DNA from: Candidatus Ethanoperedens thermophilum
GTDB lineage: Archaea; Halobacteriota; Methanosarcinia; Methanosarcinales; EX4572-44
Reading direction: 5' to 3'
DNA length: 7,471 nt
NCBI GenBank assembly: GCA_012910725.1
Contig: WNEG01000023.1
Span: 1 to 7,471, forward strand
Below the pieces are notes generated by a model, which saw nothing but the letters and a program-made list of their open reading frames with translations, was not told where the DNA came from and made no database searches. The position numbers were made by a program, and so were the translations under genes. This document shows positions 5,252 through 7,471 of the stretch, piece by piece. Within the stretch, counting starts at the first letter, position 1. Every line of letters starts with the position of its first letter.

Positions 5252-6490
5252 TTGAAAACACAGATAGAATATGCAAAAGATGGTACTGTAACCTCTGAGA
5301 TGAAGAAAATAGCAAAAACAGAGAATATTAACCCTGAAGTACTGAAAGATAACATTGCAGAAGGAAAAACCGTGATTATGGCCCGCAGCAACCACTTATG
5401 TGGAATTGGCTGTGGACTTACGACAAAGATCAATGTCAATATTGGCACATCCAGCGCATCCATACACAGGGAGAAAGAAGTTGAAAAGGCAAGAGTTGCA
5501 GAAGCCTACGGGGCAGATACTATAACAGATCTCTCGATGGGCGGGGACATAACCGGGATACGCAAGCAGATACGGAACAACACCAGTGTGCCGCTTACCA
5601 CTGTACCAATATACCAGTGCGTAGCAGAACACAGCTTGAACAACCTCACAACAGGCGATCTCCTGGCGCAAATCGAAAAACATGTGAAAGAAGGCATAAG
5701 CTCAATAGTACTCCACTTCATCACACCACAACTGCTCCAGCAGCTAAAAACAAGCAACCGTGTATTTGCAATGGTCTCAAAAGGCGGAAGCTTCACAAGC
5801 CTTTATATGCTAAAAAATAACACGACCAACCCATATCTTGAACACTTCGATGAAATACTCCAGATGCTAAAAGAAAAAGACGTTATACTATCCCTTGGAA
5901 ACACACTGCGAAGTGGCTGCATCCACGACACGCCCGACGAGATGCAAAAACAGGAAATAAAACTTAATGCAGCACTTGCCAGAAGAGCTAACGATTCCTG
6001 TGTACAGGTAATAATCGAAGGAATGGGTGGGCATGTAGCACCTGCCCTTATAACAGAACATGTCAAATATCAAAAACAAATAGCAAACCGTCCCCTGTTT
6101 GTGTCTGGACCACTTCCCACAGATATAGCAATCGGCTACGACCACATAGCAGCAAGCATCGGTGCAGCCATGGCAAGCGGGGCGGGAGCCGACTACCTTT
6201 GTATGATTACACCAGCAGAACACCTGTGCCTGCCAGATGTGGAACACATAAAAGAGGGACTTATAGCCTTCAAAATAGCAGCCCATATAGGGGACAGTAT
6301 TAAATATAGTCCTTCAGATAGCGATAGACAGCTCGCAATCCATCGAAGCCAGCTTAACTGGGAACAGCAACTCTGCTATGCCATTGAACCGCTAAAGCCA
6401 CGACAACTATGCCCCAAAGATGGAAAATGCACGATGTGCGGAAAATACTGCGCCGTAAAAACAATGAAAAACTACCTTGAACAAACATGA
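5252..6490 (+). CDS. thiC: ThiC-family radical SAM enzyme (phosphomethylpyrimidine synthase or a paralogue)
   Basis: ThiC rearranges aminoimidazole ribotide to hydroxymethylpyrimidine phosphate for thiamine, using S-adenosylmethionine and a C-terminal [4Fe-4S] cluster. This 412-residue protein has the short anaerobic architecture. Family segments seen are NVNIGTSS (61-68), DLSMGGDITGIR (93-104), TTVPIYQ (116-122), KGGSF (177-181), LGNTLRSG (215-222), GPLPTDIAIGYDHI (286-299), TPAEH (320-324) and a C-terminal CTMCGKYC with cysteines at 393, 396 and 400. His261 and His324 probably correspond to the family's metal-binding histidines. Several usually invariant motifs are altered: EGMGGH for EGPGH, LRSG for LRPG and SMGGD for STGGD. 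It may be a paralogue, for example one making a benzimidazole precursor. The TTG at 5252 is the only start codon after the in-frame TAG at 5228, and there is no visible Shine-Dalgarno sequence. cofE follows after 62 bp. Confidence 0.88.
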   Translation: MKTQIEYAKDGTVTSEMKKIAKTENINPEVLKDNIAEGKTVIMARSNHLCGIGCGLTTKINVNIGTSSASIHREKEVEKARVAEAYGADTITDLSMGGDITGIRKQIRNNTSVPLTTVPIYQCVAEHSLNNLTTGDLLAQIEKHVKEGISSIVLHFITPQLLQQLKTSNRVFAMVSKGGSFTSLYMLKNNTTNPYLEHFDEILQMLKEKDVILSLGNTLRSGCIHDTPDEMQKQEIKLNAALARRANDSCVQVIIEGMGGHVAPALITEHVKYQKQIANRPLFVSGPLPTDIAIGYDHIAASIGAAMASGAGADYLCMITPAEHLCLPDVEHIKEGLIAFKIAAHIGDSIKYSPSDSDRQLAIHRSQLNWEQQLCYAIEPLKPRQLCPKDGKCTMCGKYCAVKTMKNYLEQT

Positions 6491-6495
6491 AACAA
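6465..6495 (+). repeat. 31-bp direct repeat, copy 1 (thiC 3' end)
   Basis: This copy covers the last thiC codons and stop and matches 6531-6561 at 27 of 31 bases. It contains an ATGA at 6487-6490, where the thiC TGA stop overlaps a potential ATG. That ATG sits at the position equivalent to the real cofE ATG in copy 2, but its frame stops after four codons. Confidence 0.85.
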
Positions 6496-6503
6496 TCTTG
6501 ATT

Positions 6504-6530
6504 GTAACTCTTGATTACGAAGTAATCAAG
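6504..6530 (+). repeat. GNA-loop hairpin element between thiC and cofE (third copy of the 5088-5117 repeat)
   Basis: GTAACT (6504-6509) is followed by CTTGATTAC (6510-6518), loop GAA, GTAATCAAG (6522-6530), a perfect 9-bp stem. It matches the hairpin at 5097-5117 except in the middle loop base, and shares the GTAACT flank with copies A and B. No T-tract follows, so it is not an obvious terminator. It lies exactly between the two 31-bp direct repeats, along with 8 extra bases (6496-6503). Confidence 0.85.
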
Positions 6531-6561
6531 TGAAAAACTACCTCGAATAACCATGCAACAA
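6531..6561 (+). repeat. 31-bp direct repeat, copy 2 (cofE start region)
   Basis: This is the second copy of the 6465-6495 sequence. Read in the frame matching the thiC end, it gives VKNYLE and then TAA, mirroring the thiC C-terminus MKNYLEQT. Its ATG at 6553 is the cofE start. It follows the 6504-6530 hairpin directly. Confidence 0.85.
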
Positions 6562-7356
6562 ATAACCCTGCTACCAGTAAAAACACCACTTATAACTCCC
6601 AAAGATAACATTGCAAACGTCATAATCCAATCCTTGCGAAAACAAAGTATCACACCACAAAACCGCGACATAGTAATAATCGCAGAATCAGCAGTAGCCA
6701 CAACCGAGGGACAGCTCATAGACCTTGACAGCATAACGCCTACACCAAAAGCAGTAGCAATAGGAAAAAAATACCAGATAGACCCACGTGAAACACAACT
6801 CATAATAGAAGAAGCTGATGAAATCCTTGGAGGCGTGCATGGCGTAGTGCTTACTATAACAAAAGGCATACTTTCACCAAATGCAGGTATCGATGTATCC
6901 AACGCACCAGAAAACCACGTCACACTCTTACCAAGAGATCCACAGGCAAGTGCACAACAGATACAACACGCACTACAGCAGCACTACCACTGCCAACTTG
7001 CAGTAATCATAAGCGACAGCCGCACACAACCCCTGCGACTCGGCACAGTCGGAATAGCAATAGCATGCAGCGGCATAGAACCGGTTGAAGACGCACGAGG
7101 AAGCTCTGATCTATACGGTAGACGACTCGCAATCACACGAAAAGCAACAGCTGACAACCTTACAAGCGCAGCACAACTATTGATGGGCGAAGCAGATGAA
7201 AGCATACCGGTAGTTATTGCAAGAGGCATCACCGCAACAAGAGGCAGCTATCACATACCAACAATACCAAGACACGAATGCTTGTTCTTCGGTGCACTTG
7301 GGATACTGGTGGGATTACCAGAAGGACACAAGAATTCAAAGACGATAGAGACCTAA
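6553..7356 (+). CDS. cofE: Coenzyme F420-0:L-glutamate ligase
   Basis: CofE adds glutamates to the lactyl-phospho side chain of F420-0, using GTP and a divalent metal, to make the F420 used by methanogenic hydride-transfer enzymes. It is cytosolic. The 267-residue length is normal for the archaeal stand-alone enzyme. Recognised segments are TPLITPKDN (11-19), ESAVATTEG (45-53), SPNAGIDVSN (108-117), LLPRDPQASA (125-134), VIISDSRTQPLRLGTVGIAI (151-170), EDARGSSDLYGR (179-190) and AAQLLMGEADESIPVVIARG (206-225). Asp114 and Asp155 lie in the segments that hold metal ligands in the family. The ATG at 6553 gives the expected N-terminus. No Shine-Dalgarno sequence precedes it, and the upstream 22 bases belong to the 31-bp direct repeat. 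It is probably co-transcribed with thiC. The gene looks intact. Confidence 0.94.
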   Translation: MQQITLLPVKTPLITPKDNIANVIIQSLRKQSITPQNRDIVIIAESAVATTEGQLIDLDSITPTPKAVAIGKKYQIDPRETQLIIEEADEILGGVHGVVLTITKGILSPNAGIDVSNAPENHVTLLPRDPQASAQQIQHALQQHYHCQLAVIISDSRTQPLRLGTVGIAIACSGIEPVEDARGSSDLYGRRLAITRKATADNLTSAAQLLMGEADESIPVVIARGITATRGSYHIPTIPRHECLFFGALGILVGLPEGHKNSKTIET

Positions 7357-7471
7357 ACATATTGAGTAACAAAAATATCGGGAAGCTACAAAAGTTCGTT
7401 GGATGTGTGGGGAGGAAAGACAATTAAAGACAGAGAAATTCGATCTTTGTTGGATGCCTAACTTTATTGTG

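Noticed and set aside
6504..6530. Intrinsic terminator between thiC and cofE.
   Set aside because: The hairpin is perfect but no T-tract follows, and the same hairpin occurs elsewhere in a repeat block, so a repeat element explains it better.
7357..7471. Start of another gene after cofE (ATG at 7403 open to the window end; a 21-codon frame from TTG at 7362).
   Set aside because: Frames are too short to judge, none gives a recognisable protein, and the plus frames compete with one another.

Overview
The window looks like part of the chromosome of a methanogenic or anaerobic methane/alkane-oxidising euryarchaeon. The evidence is a methanogenesis-marker-14 family protein, a coenzyme F420 glutamyl ligase (CofE), a divergent ThiC-family enzyme of the short anaerobic type, a UbiA-superfamily prenyltransferase, and TATA-like boxes without Shine-Dalgarno sequences before most starts. 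The species cannot be fixed from the sequence alone.

Layout. Positions 1-2220 (+) hold the 3' part of a large STAND/NACHT-type NTPase. Its frame is already open at base 1, so its start and any N-terminal effector domain lie outside the window. This stretch is clearly more AT-rich than the rest and looks like accessory, possibly defence-related, DNA. Positions 2221-2467 are a spacer with two TATA-like boxes and two strong adjacent hairpins. Positions 2468-3967 (+) encode methanogenesis marker 14. It converges on, and overlaps by 8 bp, a UbiA-family prenyltransferase on the minus strand (3960-4862). Positions 4878-5251 are a 374-base gene-free spacer packed with inverted repeats. Positions 5252-6490 (+) encode the ThiC-family protein and 6553-7356 (+) encode CofE. 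The last 115 bases hold no gene I can support.

How the genes work together. The 2468-7356 genes fit core cofactor metabolism of a C1 archaeon: F420 side-chain synthesis (CofE), pyrimidine or benzimidazole precursor chemistry from aminoimidazole ribotide (ThiC family), a lipid electron carrier (UbiA family) and a methanogenesis-associated ASKHA ATPase-like protein. thiC and cofE are co-directional, 62 bp apart, and probably co-transcribed.

Most unusual signal. A family of short hairpins sits on both sides of thiC. Most have three-base GNA loops closed by a C-G pair (read on the appropriate strand), with stems of 8-9 bp. Copies differ by paired changes that keep the stems intact. Two copies are arranged as an inverted two-hairpin module, one pair is a 21-bp tandem repeat, and one copy lies between thiC and cofE inside a 31-bp direct duplication of the thiC end/cofE start. 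This could be a structured leader or non-coding RNA, or a REP/MITE-like palindromic element family.
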